DNA of 64,000 bases from Rhodanobacter glycinis (GCF_900114325.1 NZ_FOSR01000014.1:20678-84677), one strand, 5' to 3'; shown: positions 17,929-26,437, numbered from the stretch's first letter. Made by a program: numbers and translations. Notes: a model not told the origin generated them from the letters alone.

Positions 17929-18160
17929 GTCAGAACAGCATCTTTTTGTTGTTGCATCGCGTGGCTTCGCCACGCGGCTTATTTCTAGCGTTGAAGCTGT
18001 AGAAAAAGCCTACAACCTGAAAACTTGTATTTACGATGCCCGTGTACGCGGTCCAATAGCGAGTCGCGGGTCGAAATGGACTCAGAATTGAACTGTTGCA
18101 GGCAAATTTTAGCTCGTGTTTCGAGCACTCTTTGACCGCACCATTTTTTCTACAGCCACG
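17923..18160 (+). other. Probable gene-less cassette (cassette 2) ending in an attC-like fold
   Basis: This 238-base segment lies between two GTTAGGC core sites (17922-17928 and 18160-18166). It has no convincing gene. A hairpin GCGTGGC/GCCACGC sits at about 17959-17976. Its 3' portion contains AGCTGTAGAAAAAG (17995-18008), mirrored by ATTTTTTCTACAGC (18143-18156) just before the right core, which suggests an unusually long attC of about 180 bases. The left R'' box is poorly defined (CTAGCG at 17985-17990, or GCCTACAAC at 18008). Confidence 0.45.
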
Positions 18161-18170
18161 TTAGGCCCTT

Positions 18171-18554
18171 ATGGACAGAACTTCGTTCGCTCAACAAATC
18201 CATATCGCAATGATCCATGCAAACCGCAAACTTAGGTCTGCTGGCTTGCCCGCATCGGTCATGCAAATTTTCATCATCGTCGTGTTTTTTGTGCTTTTGC
18301 AGTCGGACTCCAAATATGTGCTTTGGTTTATGGCCATCGCGCTGCCTGTGTCCATCGCGATATCAACCGCTTTGGCATTTGCTGTTCGCAACGCTTTCAA
18401 GCGTCACGCGCCGTCTTGTCCAGGGTGCGCAAAGCCAATAGGCTTGCTCACTAGGCGCAAAGCACTGGCAACTGGTATGTGCCCAAATTGCCGTAGCGCC
18501 CTTTTCGGGCCTAACAACTCCGTAAGAGACTTCCCGTCAACCCCAGGCGCATGA
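18171..18554 (+). CDS. Cassette-borne small membrane protein with C-terminal zinc ribbon
   Basis: This 127 aa orphan protein has an N-terminal helix, two hydrophobic segments (about 30-45, SVMQIFIIVVFFVLLQ, and 50-71, LWFMAIALPVSIAISTALAFAV) and two Cys pairs near the end, CPGC (83-86) and CPNC (103-106), which would form a zinc ribbon. The start lies five bases after a GTTAGGC core site. Its last 14 or so codons run through the R'' part of the next attC-like site. Low G+C marks it as acquired. It is the architectural mirror of the first cassette protein, in which the ribbon precedes the helices. Function is unknown. Confidence 0.68.
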   Translation: MDRTSFAQQIHIAMIHANRKLRSAGLPASVMQIFIIVVFFVLLQSDSKYVLWFMAIALPVSIAISTALAFAVRNAFKRHAPSCPGCAKPIGLLTRRKALATGMCPNCRSALFGPNNSVRDFPSTPGA

Positions 18555-18604
18555 CGCTTTTGCCTTGGGCTTTCAGGCGACTGCCGGCGATGGTGTTGTC
18601 AGGC
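18509..18604 (+). other. attC-like recombination site 3 (96 bp)
   Basis: R'' is GCCTAAC (18509-18515), exactly complementary to the GTTAGGC at the left edge of the same cassette (18160-18166). The right arm GGTGTTGTCAGGC (18592-18604) pairs with GCCTAACAACTCC with two mismatches. The right core GTCAGGC departs from GTTRRRY at one base, as expected for a decaying or terminal site. Nothing gene-like follows until 18860. Confidence 0.55.
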
Positions 18605-18859
18605 GTTGAATGCTGCGTGTCAGTGCTGCGCGGATCCAACGAGTGTCAGGCTGCATTTCCGTAACCGGTCTTGTTGAGTCGATGCCGCGGACTCGGACCT
18701 TTGTATAAACCGCCACAATCACCTTGCGTAGATGCGCCGCCCGATCCAGCAGCGATGGTCGTGCCGGCCCGGAGGGCCGCATATCCGAGCCGAAGCATGG
18801 ATGAACGCGTCGAGGCACTATGCTGCCAACGCCGGCATCCATTTGCTTGAGGCCTTGCC
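18605..18859. other. Intergenic stretch after the cassette cluster
   Basis: About 255 bases between the last attC-like site and the next gene hold no recognisable gene, RNA or long repeat. Composition returns to the high-GC level of the chromosome within this stretch, which marks the right edge of the island. A short CCGGCCCGGAGGGCCG palindrome lies near 18763. Confidence 0.4.
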
Positions 18860-19237
18860 ATGAAGACCACCCTTCTCGCGCTGCCCTTCCTGCTCGCCAT
18901 CGCCTTCGTTGTTTACGCCGAGGGCAAGCTCACCCCGTTCGCGATCTGGAATGCACTACCTGCGGTGGCGGGCTTCGCCCTGTTGTGGGTTGGCCGGCAT
19001 GCGCGCCTGGCGGCGTACAGGATCGGTTGCGCGATCTTCGCCGTCGTCGCGACGCTCTTCGTGACGCTTTTTCATCTCGCCTGGTGGCTGGACTGGCATG
19101 GCACGGCGACGGGTTCTTCCACGTCGGCGCTGGCTTTCATCTTCGTTCCCATCTGGGCCTGTCTCCTGGCCAGCATCGCCGGGGCATTGGCATGGGGCGT
19201 CGCCTGGCTCGTTGACCGGCATCGCCTCGCCCGATAA
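18860..19237 (+). CDS. Small four-helix inner-membrane protein, unknown function
   Basis: This 125 aa protein is nearly all membrane-spanning. Hydrophobic segments lie at about 3-20, 29-46, 54-76 and 88-117, joined by short loops. The first segment could be read as a signal peptide, but the absence of a hydrophilic mature part argues for a polytopic protein. No family is recognised. The G+C content is normal for the chromosome, so it is not part of the adjacent cassette cluster. The next gene on the same strand begins 100 bases later. Confidence 0.65.
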   Translation: MKTTLLALPFLLAIAFVVYAEGKLTPFAIWNALPAVAGFALLWVGRHARLAAYRIGCAIFAVVATLFVTLFHLAWWLDWHGTATGSSTSALAFIFVPIWACLLASIAGALAWGVAWLVDRHRLAR

Positions 19238-19338
19238 GCCGCGCCACAAATGGACCGACTCAAGGCGGGGACGATACGCTGCCGCAATAACCGGCACATG
19301 CGGCATCATCAGCACTCCCACCCCTGCGCCTGCCTGCC

Positions 19339-19761
19339 ATGCCCAATCTTCCGCCATTCCACCTCGCCTTCCCGGTTAACTCGCTGGCGCAGGCGCGCGC
19401 GTTCTATGGCGACCTGCTGGGTTGTCCCGAGGGCCGTTCCAGCGAGAGCTGGGTCGACTTCGATTTTCATGGCCACCAGATCGTGGCGCACTTGGCGCCC
19501 GAGGAAGTGCGCGCCGCCGCCGCGCATGACGTCGATGGCGACAATGTGCCGGTGCGTCACTTCGGGCTGGTGCTGGAGATGGATGCCTGGCAGGCGCTGG
19601 CCGAACGCCTGCAGGCGGCGGGCACGCGTTTCGTGATCGAGCCGCATGTGCGCTTTGCGGGGCAGGTTGGCGAGCAGGCCACGATGTTTCTGCTCGACCC
19701 CAGCGGCAACGCGCTGGAGTTCAAGGCGTTCGCCGATCGCACGCAACTGTTCGCGAAGTAG
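19339..19761 (+). CDS. VOC (glyoxalase/bleomycin resistance) superfamily protein
   Basis: This 140 aa protein has the two beta-alpha-beta-beta-beta modules of the vicinal oxygen chelate fold. The first is [24 protein letters not shown], and the second begins [19 protein letters not shown] and ends with the metal-ligand-bearing [16 protein letters not shown]. Candidate metal ligands are His8, His74 and Glu128. Close relatives are annotated as dioxygenases or glyoxalase-like enzymes, but the substrate is not determined. It is followed after 8 bases by a DUF3820 gene. Confidence 0.85.
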   Translation: MPNLPPFHLAFPVNSLAQARAFYGDLLGCPEGRSSESWVDFDFHGHQIVAHLAPEEVRAAAAHDVDGDNVPVRHFGLVLEMDAWQALAERLQAAGTRFVIEPHVRFAGQVGEQATMFLLDPSGNALEFKAFADRTQLFAK

Positions 19762-19769
19762 GGGCGGCC

Positions 19770-19985
19770 ATGGAAGCGGAAGACCTGCGCAAACTGGTGA
19801 ATGTGCGCATGCCCTACGGCAAATACCAGGGCCGTCTGATCGCCGACCTGCCCGGCGCCTACCTCGCATGGTTCGCGCGCAAGGGCTTTCCGCGCGGCGA
19901 GCTGGGCCAGCTGCTGGCATTGATGCTGGAGCTGGACCACAACGGCCTGTCGTCGCTGCTCGATCCATTGCGGAAAAAATCGTAA
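19770..19985 (+). CDS. DUF3820 family small protein
   Basis: This 71 aa protein matches the DUF3820 family, with the hallmark MPYGKYQGRLIADLPGAYLAWF near the start and a short helical C-terminus. Family members were named putative quorum-sensing-regulated virulence factors from Pseudomonas work, but no mechanism is known. The MPFGKYKG-type motif is also found at the ends of exonuclease-like proteins. It is probably co-transcribed with the VOC gene 8 bases upstream. Confidence 0.85.
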   Translation: MEAEDLRKLVNVRMPYGKYQGRLIADLPGAYLAWFARKGFPRGELGQLLALMLELDHNGLSSLLDPLRKKS

Positions 19986-20067
19986 TCGCGCAGCGAACCG
20001 ATCATCCGGCGTGCTTTGCGTACTTCCATGGGGAACATCGCAAAACTTGCATCACCCCAGCGGCTCT

Positions 20068-20190
20068 TAACAGCCGAAGGGCTGGTCAAGCTGGGGCCCA
20101 GTGCCTTTGATGCATTGAGTAGCAAAGGCACTGGGTGACCAGCCCTTCGGCTGTTGAAAAGCACCTCCTGCTTTCGCAGGAATGACGAGC
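20068..20190. repeat. Palindromic repeat between convergent genes
   Basis: The arm TTAACAGCCGAAGGGCTGG..CCCAGTGCCTTTG (20068-20110) is mirrored by CAAAGGCACTGGG..CCAGCCCTTCGGCTGTTG (20122-20153). The left arm carries about nine extra bases near its middle. GCTTTCGCAGGAATGACGAG follows. Partial copies lie near 45490-45530 and 63641-63656. It separates the DUF3820 gene from the GH92 gene and could terminate both. Confidence 0.75.
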
Positions 20191-20215
20191 TAGTAAAGCG
20201 GTTATCCGTAACTCC

Positions 20216-23200
20216 CTATGGCGAAGCGGTGGCGTAGCCGAGCAGTTGGATTTCCGCTACCGCGCGTGCAACCCCATTGGCTGACGGAGCAAAGCTCACG
20301 CGGTAATACGCATAGCGACCCGGCGTTTTCACGCTGAAGGCGCGCGTCTGCAGCGGCCACGCGAAGCGTTCGCCGTGCCGTGTATCCAGCGTGTGCCAGT
20401 GCTGACCATCGCTGGAGGCCTGCAGCTGCCAATCGGACGGTGCCGCGGCCTGGGCGCCGGAGGTGAGCGTGAGCATCTCCACCTGCTGCGGCTGCGGGTA
20501 ATGCCAGTTCACGTTGACGGCCCCTGTCGGCAGCGCGACCTCGGTGCTGCTGTCGTGGTCGAACAACGCAGCCAGCTGTGGGACCGCGGGTGTGCTGCTG
20601 GCGGTGGCCTGGCCGTGGCCGAGCAGATCGCGCAACGGCTGCGGCTTGCCGTGCGTGGTGAGCGACGGCGGCAACGCGGCCACATCACTGCCCCAGCGCG
20701 ACGGCTTCGGGCCCATCACGAAATCGAGCTTGGCGCCGCCCGCCAGCAAGGCATGCGGCAAGGTCAGCTTGTTCCACGGCTGGCCGTTGACGCGCAGGCT
20801 TTGCACGTAGCGGTTGGTGTCGCTGACCGCGGGCGCATTGATCACGATGTGCTTGCCGTTTTCCAGCCGGATGTCCATGTGCGGGAAATAGGGCGCGCCG
20901 ATCACGTAGGCGGGCGTGCCCATGCGCAGCGGATAGAAGCCGGCGGCGCTGAAGATGTACCAGGCGGACATCTCGCCGTTGTCCTCGTCGCCGAGATAGC
21001 CCTGGCCGATATGGCTGCCGACGTACAGCCGCGACAGCACATCGCGAACCTTGTCCTGGGCCTTCCACGGCTCGCCAGCGTAGTCGTACATGTAGATGAT
21101 GTGATGCGACGGCTGGTTGCTGTGGCCGTACTGGCCCATGCGCACGTCGCGCGCTTCCAGCATCTCGTGGATCGTGCTGCCGTAGCTGCCGACATGGAAC
21201 ACGCCCGGCGTGGCGAAGAACTTGTCCAGCTTTGCCCCCAGCGCGGCGCGACCGCCGTACAGCGCGGCCAGCCCGGCACCATCCTGCGGCGCGTAGAAGG
21301 CCATGTTCCAGCCATCGGTCTCGGTGTAATCACCGCCCCAGCGCAGCGGGTCGAAATCGGCCTTGTTGTAACGCCAGTGACCGGCGGCATCGCGGCCGAC
21401 GAAGAAGCCCACCGACGGCTCGAACAGGTTGACGTAGTCGAGCGCGCGGTTGCGGTAGTAGCGCGCGTCGTCGGCGTAGCTGGCCTGGTAGGGATCGCGC
21501 GCATCCGGCGTGGCGGCCAGCGCGGCGGCCAGGTTGCCGATGCCGAAGTCGTTGATATAGCCGTCCATCGACCACGACAACCCTTCGTCCACGCCGGTGT
21601 CGGTGTAGCCATTGAAGATCGAGCGTTGCAGCCCCTTGCGGCCGGTGCCCTTGAACGGACTGACCACCGAAGCATCCTTCAGCGCGGCCTGGTAGAACCC
21701 GCGCACGTCGAAGTTGTGCACGCCTTTCAGCCACGCATCGGCGAACGCCACGTCGGCGCTGGTGCCGACCATCAGATCGGCATAGCCGGGCGAGGACCAG
21801 CGCGCGATCCAGCCGCCATCGCGGTATTCCTGCACGAAGCCGTCGATCATCTTGCCGGCCTGGGTCGGCGTGAACAGCACGTAGGCCGGCCAGGCGGTGC
21901 GGTAGGTGTCCCAGAAGCCGTTGTTGACGTAGGGCTTGCCGTCGACGATGCGTGCGCCGGTATGTGTGTCGGTGTTGGCGCCCACCGGCGGTGAAAACGG
22001 GCTGGCGTAGCGATAGTGCGGCTGCGCGGCACTGCCGGTGTTTTCGTAGGCTTCGTTCGGATACAGGAACAGGCGATACAGGTTGGAGTACAGCGTGGTC
22101 AGCTCGCCGCGGCTGGCACCCTTGACGTGGATGATGCCGAGCAACGTGTTCCACGCCTTGTAGGCGCGCTGCTGCACGCTGGCGAAGCTGTCGTCCGGCG
22201 CGATCTCCAGCGCCAGGTTGTGTTTGGCCTGGTCCACGCTGATCAACGAAGTGGCGATGCGCAGGTTCACCACCTTGTGCGTGCGGGTGTCGAAGCCGAC
22301 CCACGCAGCCACGTGGTCCGGACCCTCGCTGGTCAGCTGGCCGCTGGCCTGCAGCGGCTGGTCGAAGGTGCCGTAGAAGAACAGCCGCGTGGCGCCGGCG
22401 GACAGCCCGCTCTTCACGTCGGACCAGCCGCTGATGCTGCGCGTAGCCGGGTCGATGGTGATGCCGGTGTGGTCGTTGCCATGCCTGTCGGTGATGTTGT
22501 CGAACACCAGTTGCGCGCGCGGGCCGACGAAGGTGAAGCGGAACATCGCCGCGTGATCGGTCGGCGTGACTTCGGTGACGATGCCGTTGTCGAACGCGAC
22601 GCGATACTCGTCGGCGCGCGCAATCTCGTGCGCATGCGTGAAGCTGAGCGAGCGCGCCACGCGATCGAGCACCGGCTTGCCGTCGGCGTTTGCCTCCGGC
22701 ATCAGTTGCAGCGTCTGCCGATCGCCCATCCACGGGCTCGGCTCGTGCGACAGCGCGAACGCCTGCAGCCGTGGCCGGTTGTCCGGACCGTTGTGCGCCT
22801 GGTACTGGTACAGCCAGTCGCCGCTGGCATCGGTCACCGGCGTCCAGAAGTTGAAGCCGTGCGGCAGCGCCACCGCGGGGAAGGTATTGCCGCGCGAGTA
22901 GTGGCCGCTGGCGTTGCTGCCGCGGCGCGTGTCGACAAAGTCCGCCGGGTTGTGACGCGTATCGGGCGGTGCGGCGCCGATGCGGATGTCGTCGATGTAG
23001 CCGTCGAAAGTGGCGGCCGGGCCATCGTGGTCGAGCACGACCTGGCGGATGCGCCGCCCCTTCGCCACGTGGCCGAGATCGATCGAGACATAATTCCACT
23101 GGTCCGGATACAGCGTGCGCCCCGCGCCTTGCGCATGCGCCGACGCGCCGATGCGATGCTGGTCGACCGCGCCGCGCGTGGACAGCCGGCTGCCGTCGTC

Positions 23201-23587
23201 GAACACCAGGTCCACCGCGACATAGGTGGCCGGGTTGCGCAAATCGCCTTCCACGCGCTGCGGGAAGATCAGGTAGGACAGTTGCGTATCCGCCTGCACC
23301 GGCAGATCCACCGTGAACATGGGGGCTTCCTGCCGACCGCCGGCATCGCCGTGGTAATGCAGCGAGTGCAGGCCGGTGAAGCCGACACCGGGCTTGGCCG
23401 TCAGCGCGGCGCTGGCGGGTGGACCGCCGGCGGTTTCGATGGCGAAACCTGTGCCACGCGCCGTCGGCTGCGGCGGCGCCTCACCGGCCTCGAACGAGCG
23501 CACAAAGCCGGCCTGCGGCGTACCCGCCAGACCCGCGCCCGAGCACACGCCCAGCAGCATGCCCACCCATAGCCCCGTCTTGCGCAT
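20216..23587 (-). CDS. Secreted GH92 family alpha-mannosidase with C-terminal F5/8-type domain
   Basis: This 1123 aa secreted enzyme is predicted to remove alpha-linked mannose (usually alpha-1,2) from N-glycans, using calcium and inversion. A signal peptide (MRKTGLWVGMLLGVCSGAGLAG) precedes a jelly-roll domain (about 30-210), then the GH92 N-domain and the (alpha/alpha)6 catalytic domain. Family motifs include RRGSNASGHYSRGNTFPAVALPHGFNFWTP, GFWDTYRTAWPAYVLFTP, GYTDTGVDEGLSWSMDGY and GDEDNGEMSAWYIFSAAGFYPL, the last carrying the catalytic-base region. A C-terminal F5/8-type carbohydrate-binding module occupies about 985-1120. The ATG at 23587 starts the signal peptide. The G+C content is native. 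It could act with the PNGase A at 51020-52789. Confidence 0.92.
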   Translation of the reverse strand: MRKTGLWVGMLLGVCSGAGLAGTPQAGFVRSFEAGEAPPQPTARGTGFAIETAGGPPASAALTAKPGVGFTGLHSLHYHGDAGGRQEAPMFTVDLPVQADTQLSYLIFPQRVEGDLRNPATYVAVDLVFDDGSRLSTRGAVDQHRIGASAHAQGAGRTLYPDQWNYVSIDLGHVAKGRRIRQVVLDHDGPAATFDGYIDDIRIGAAPPDTRHNPADFVDTRRGSNASGHYSRGNTFPAVALPHGFNFWTPVTDASGDWLYQYQAHNGPDNRPRLQAFALSHEPSPWMGDRQTLQLMPEANADGKPVLDRVARSLSFTHAHEIARADEYRVAFDNGIVTEVTPTDHAAMFRFTFVGPRAQLVFDNITDRHGNDHTGITIDPATRSISGWSDVKSGLSAGATRLFFYGTFDQPLQASGQLTSEGPDHVAAWVGFDTRTHKVVNLRIATSLISVDQAKHNLALEIAPDDSFASVQQRAYKAWNTLLGIIHVKGASRGELTTLYSNLYRLFLYPNEAYENTGSAAQPHYRYASPFSPPVGANTDTHTGARIVDGKPYVNNGFWDTYRTAWPAYVLFTPTQAGKMIDGFVQEYRDGGWIARWSSPGYADLMVGTSADVAFADAWLKGVHNFDVRGFYQAALKDASVVSPFKGTGRKGLQRSIFNGYTDTGVDEGLSWSMDGYINDFGIGNLAAALAATPDARDPYQASYADDARYYRNRALDYVNLFEPSVGFFVGRDAAGHWRYNKADFDPLRWGGDYTETDGWNMAFYAPQDGAGLAALYGGRAALGAKLDKFFATPGVFHVGSYGSTIHEMLEARDVRMGQYGHSNQPSHHIIYMYDYAGEPWKAQDKVRDVLSRLYVGSHIGQGYLGDEDNGEMSAWYIFSAAGFYPLRMGTPAYVIGAPYFPHMDIRLENGKHIVINAPAVSDTNRYVQSLRVNGQPWNKLTLPHALLAGGAKLDFVMGPKPSRWGSDVAALPPSLTTHGKPQPLRDLLGHGQATASSTPAVPQLAALFDHDSSTEVALPTGAVNVNWHYPQPQQVEMLTLTSGAQAAAPSDWQLQASSDGQHWHTLDTRHGERFAWPLQTRAFSVKTPGRYAYYRVSFAPSANGVARAVAEIQLLGYATASP

Positions 23588-23888
23588 GTTGCCATCCCCA
23601 TGAAGTGCCGCCGGCCCGAAACCCGGCAATTGCCCGATTTGAATCGATCTAAATTGCAACTGTCAAACCGCAGCGCAGCATTCCGGGGAAGCGGGAGGCG
23701 GCACATCAGCAGCGGCGAATGAGGCCATCCAGCAGCAACCACGACCCGTCATGCAACCAAAGGCAACGCCCTGGCCGGTGAAAGGCGGTTGCGGCCCGCT
23801 CAGGAAGGGCACGAACGAGGTGTCGGCGCGCGTAGGTACGTCTGCGGTTGGTCGACAGGTTCCGCGCAGTGCGCCGCGGGGCGTTCGC
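23588..23888. other. Intergenic stretch between GH92 and hydrolase genes
   Basis: About 300 bases upstream of the mannosidase gene and downstream of the alpha/beta hydrolase gene. It must hold the GH92 promoter. No operator-like palindrome, hairpin or small gene was recognised. Confidence 0.35.
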
Positions 23889-24902
23889 TCAACCTTCCTG
23901 AGCAGGCAACAGCGCGTTGAACCGCGCCGCGATGTAGTCGTCGGTGAAACTGGTCATGTTGCGGCCGCGGATGAAGCCGCAATGGCCGCCGTGCTCGGCG
24001 ATGTCCAGTTCCACGTTGGGCGGCAGCTGGAGCTTCTCGAACGCGGCAACGGGGATCACCGGATCGTCGCGCGCGGTGAGGATGGTGGCGGGGATCTGCA
24101 TTGCCTGCATGATGTCGCCGGCCACCGAATAGCCGTCCAGGTAGGACTGCAGCGAGCCGAAGTCGGTATGCCGCAGCACCAGCGCTTCGGTCAGGCCGCG
24201 CAGGTTCTGCTTCAGCTCGGACATCTCGAAATACACATGCTGCGGGAACGCCGCCTGCTTGGCGCGCAGCGACTGCCGCCACTTGTGCATGAAATAGGCC
24301 TGGTAGAACCAGGGCGCGGCCTTCTCCAGCGAAAACAGGCCTTCGGCCGGATCGATGATCGGGCACACCGCCAGCACGTAGCTCAGCGGAATGCCTGCGC
24401 GCGAGGTCTGCATCGCGGCACGCAACGCGAAGTTGCCGCCCAGCGAGAAGCCGGCCAGCGCCATCGGTCGCGCCGGCCAGCGCTGCGCGATGTCGCCCAG
24501 CGCATGCACCACTTCGTCGATGCGACAGGAATGGAACAGCGCCTCGTTCATCGAGTGGCTGTCGCCATGGTCGCGGAAGTTGAGGCGGAAGATGTCCCAG
24601 CCTTCGCGCAGCAGGCGGCTGCCGGTCTGCAGCACGTAGGTGCTGTCGACGCTGCCTTCCCAGCCGTGGAACAGCACGGCCAGGCCGCGCGGTTGCGCGT
24701 GGACTTTCTGCGCGGTGAAGGCGCCGCTCAAGCGCACGCCGTCGCCGGCATCCACCACCACGGTCTCGGCCCCTTCGAGCACTTCGCGCGCCGCTTTCGG
24801 CAGCAGCATGCGACGCACGCCGCTGGAGGAAAGCATGGTCTGGATGTGGCCGCTGGTCAGCGGCCAGGACGGACGGAAGTCCTTTCCGCTCGGCAGATTC
24901 AT
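23889..24902 (-). CDS. Alpha/beta hydrolase, YheT-like
   Basis: This 337 aa protein is an alpha/beta hydrolase of the YheT/ABHD1-3 type. The start region MNLPSGKDFRPSWPLTSGHI and the HGWEGSVDSTYV oxyanion segment are typical. The catalytic triad is Ser153 in GFSLGGN, Asp279 or Asp280 in TARDDPVIP and His307 in EHGGHCGF. Eukaryotic relatives act on phospholipids, and bacterial ones are poorly known. Its start overlaps the stop of the upstream acyltransferase gene (ATGA), so the two are coupled and a lipid substrate is plausible. Confidence 0.88.
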   Translation of the reverse strand: MNLPSGKDFRPSWPLTSGHIQTMLSSSGVRRMLLPKAAREVLEGAETVVVDAGDGVRLSGAFTAQKVHAQPRGLAVLFHGWEGSVDSTYVLQTGSRLLREGWDIFRLNFRDHGDSHSMNEALFHSCRIDEVVHALGDIAQRWPARPMALAGFSLGGNFALRAAMQTSRAGIPLSYVLAVCPIIDPAEGLFSLEKAAPWFYQAYFMHKWRQSLRAKQAAFPQHVYFEMSELKQNLRGLTEALVLRHTDFGSLQSYLDGYSVAGDIMQAMQIPATILTARDDPVIPVAAFEKLQLPPNVELDIAEHGGHCGFIRGRNMTSFTDDYIAARFNALLPAQEG

Positions 24903-25699
24903 GCGGCGCGGTCTTCCAGGGCGGCGCCGATGCGCTCGCGTGCCAGCTCGGCCATTTTGCGACGCCCGTCGGCACTGGCCGGCACCGGCTCCAGGAAATG
25001 CACTTCCGCGTCCATCGGCGCGCTGCCGAGCAGGCGCAGGAAGTTCTGCAGGAAGTTTTCTTCTTCGCGGAAACCGGCATCGATGACGCGTCGGCCATGT
25101 CGCGCGAAACGCAGCGCCACCGGCTGCACCGGCACCTGGGCATCCAGCCCGGCCTGGAAAATGCGCGCGTGGAACACCTTCAGCACGCCGTGGTGGCCGG
25201 TGCCGCCTTCGGGAAACACGGCCACCGATCGCCCCGCCTGCAGCCGCTCGACCATCGTCTGCATCACCGCCGACAGCGAGTGGTTGTTGCCGCGACGATG
25301 GAAGATGGTGCCGCCGCTGGCGGCCAGCCAGCCGACCAGCGGCCAGTGCGCGATCTCGGCCTTGGCCACGAAGCAGGCGGCACGCTGGCTGTGCAGCAGC
25401 TCGATGTCGATCCACGAGGTGTGATTGGCCACGAACAGCACCGGATCGGCTTTCGGCTGGCCGAAGCGCACCGAGCGCAGGCCGAAGATGCGCATCAAGC
25501 CGATCGACCACCAGCGGATCAGCCGATGCGAAAACGGCTCGCGACCGTTTTGCATCACGCGGTCGCGATTCCAGCTCATCACGAAAATCGCCAGCGCGAT
25601 TGCCAGCAACGCATGCAGCACCAGCAGCGGCACGCGCCACAGGTAGCGCAACGGGCGCAGGAAATCGCGGGCAGGGACAGTGGCGGAGTCAATGCTCAT
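24899..25699 (-). CDS. 1-acyl-sn-glycerol-3-phosphate acyltransferase-like protein (PlsC family)
   Basis: This 266 aa membrane-associated acyltransferase has a hydrophobic anchor (about 22-42), the catalytic HX4D box NHTSWID (His93, Asp98) and the substrate-binding FPEGG (162-166). The enzyme class transfers acyl chains to lysophosphatidate in phospholipid synthesis. In xanthomonads, PlsC paralogues are several, and this one may act on a special lipid such as ornithine lipid or a lysophospholipid. It is coupled to the downstream YheT-like hydrolase by a 4-base overlap. Confidence 0.88.
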   Translation of the reverse strand: MSIDSATVPARDFLRPLRYLWRVPLLVLHALLAIALAIFVMSWNRDRVMQNGREPFSHRLIRWWSIGLMRIFGLRSVRFGQPKADPVLFVANHTSWIDIELLHSQRAACFVAKAEIAHWPLVGWLAASGGTIFHRRGNNHSLSAVMQTMVERLQAGRSVAVFPEGGTGHHGVLKVFHARIFQAGLDAQVPVQPVALRFARHGRRVIDAGFREEENFLQNFLRLLGSAPMDAEVHFLEPVPASADGRRKMAELARERIGAALEDRAA

Positions 25700-25774
25700 G
25701 AACGGATTAGTTTAGCGTTAGATTCAGTGCGACGTCTGCCTCTGGTGCGCGATCCGGCTGGCGTGGCATGCGCC

Positions 25775-26275
25775 TCATCGCGAAGCGGCGACCGCGCCGT
25801 GTTTCTCCATCTGCGCCAGCGGCAGCGATGGCGAACGTTTCACCGTGCGCAACACGAAGCTGGAATTGAGATCGGCCACGCCGGCGGCATTCAGCAGGTG
25901 GTCGAGCAGGAAGCGCGAGAAGTCCTGCAGGTCGGCCACATAGACATGCAGCAGGTAATCCATCTCGCCGGTCAGCGCATGGCAGGCCACCACTTCGTCC
26001 CAGCCGTTGACCTGTTCGACGAAACGCTCCACCGCCGTGCCCTCGTGCCGCGCCAGCTGCACCCGCACGAACGCCTGCAGGCCCAGGCCGACGGACTGCG
26101 GATCGATCTGCGCGGCGTAGCCGATGATGACCTTGTCCGCTTCCAGCCGCTGCAGCCGGCGCAGGCAGGCCGAGGGCGACAGGCTGACCCGTTCGGCCAG
26201 TTCGGCGTTGGTGATGCGGCCTTCCGATTGCAGCACGGCGAGCAGACGCAGGTCGGTACGATCCAGCGTAGTCAT
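25775..26275 (-). CDS. Lrp/AsnC family transcriptional regulator
   Basis: This 166 aa regulator has the AsnC-type winged helix-turn-helix (residues about 4-60, with LQSEGRITNAELAERVSLSP and ACLRRLQRLEADKVI) and a C-terminal RAM amino-acid-sensing domain (about 70-150, including ALTGEMDYLLHVYVADL). It is divergent from phhA with 162 bases between the starts, which suggests that it controls phenylalanine or tyrosine catabolism in response to an aromatic amino acid. The effector is inferred from context, not from sequence. Confidence 0.9.
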   Translation of the reverse strand: MTTLDRTDLRLLAVLQSEGRITNAELAERVSLSPSACLRRLQRLEADKVIIGYAAQIDPQSVGLGLQAFVRVQLARHEGTAVERFVEQVNGWDEVVACHALTGEMDYLLHVYVADLQDFSRFLLDHLLNAAGVADLNSSFVLRTVKRSPSLPLAQMEKHGAVAASR

Positions 26276-26336
26276 GCACGATACCTCGATGACAAGGGCT
26301 GTTTGAGCACGAATATTGCGCGCATCACGCTTGTTT

Positions 26337-26359
26337 GCACAACATCACAACCTTTGTGC
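26337..26359. promoter_or_regulatory. Inverted repeat in the AsnC-phhA intergenic region
   Basis: GCACAA (26337-26342) and TTGTGC (26354-26359) are mirror arms separated by 11 bases, between the divergent starts of the AsnC-type regulator and phhA. A TATGCT box lies near 26371. The repeat could be the regulator's binding site, but it is short and does not match the enteric Lrp consensus. Confidence 0.3.
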
Positions 26360-26437
26360 GGCTTATCCGTCGTATGCTCTTGTGGGTCACCCTGACGCAG
26401 GCGGGATGACCCAGCCATTCTGCCCCGGAGCCGAGCC

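Noticed and set aside
19339..19761. A second fosfomycin resistance gene
   Set aside because: It has the VOC fold, but lacks the WKENRSEGDS segment and the fosfomycin-specific ligand spacing seen at 56791-57201.
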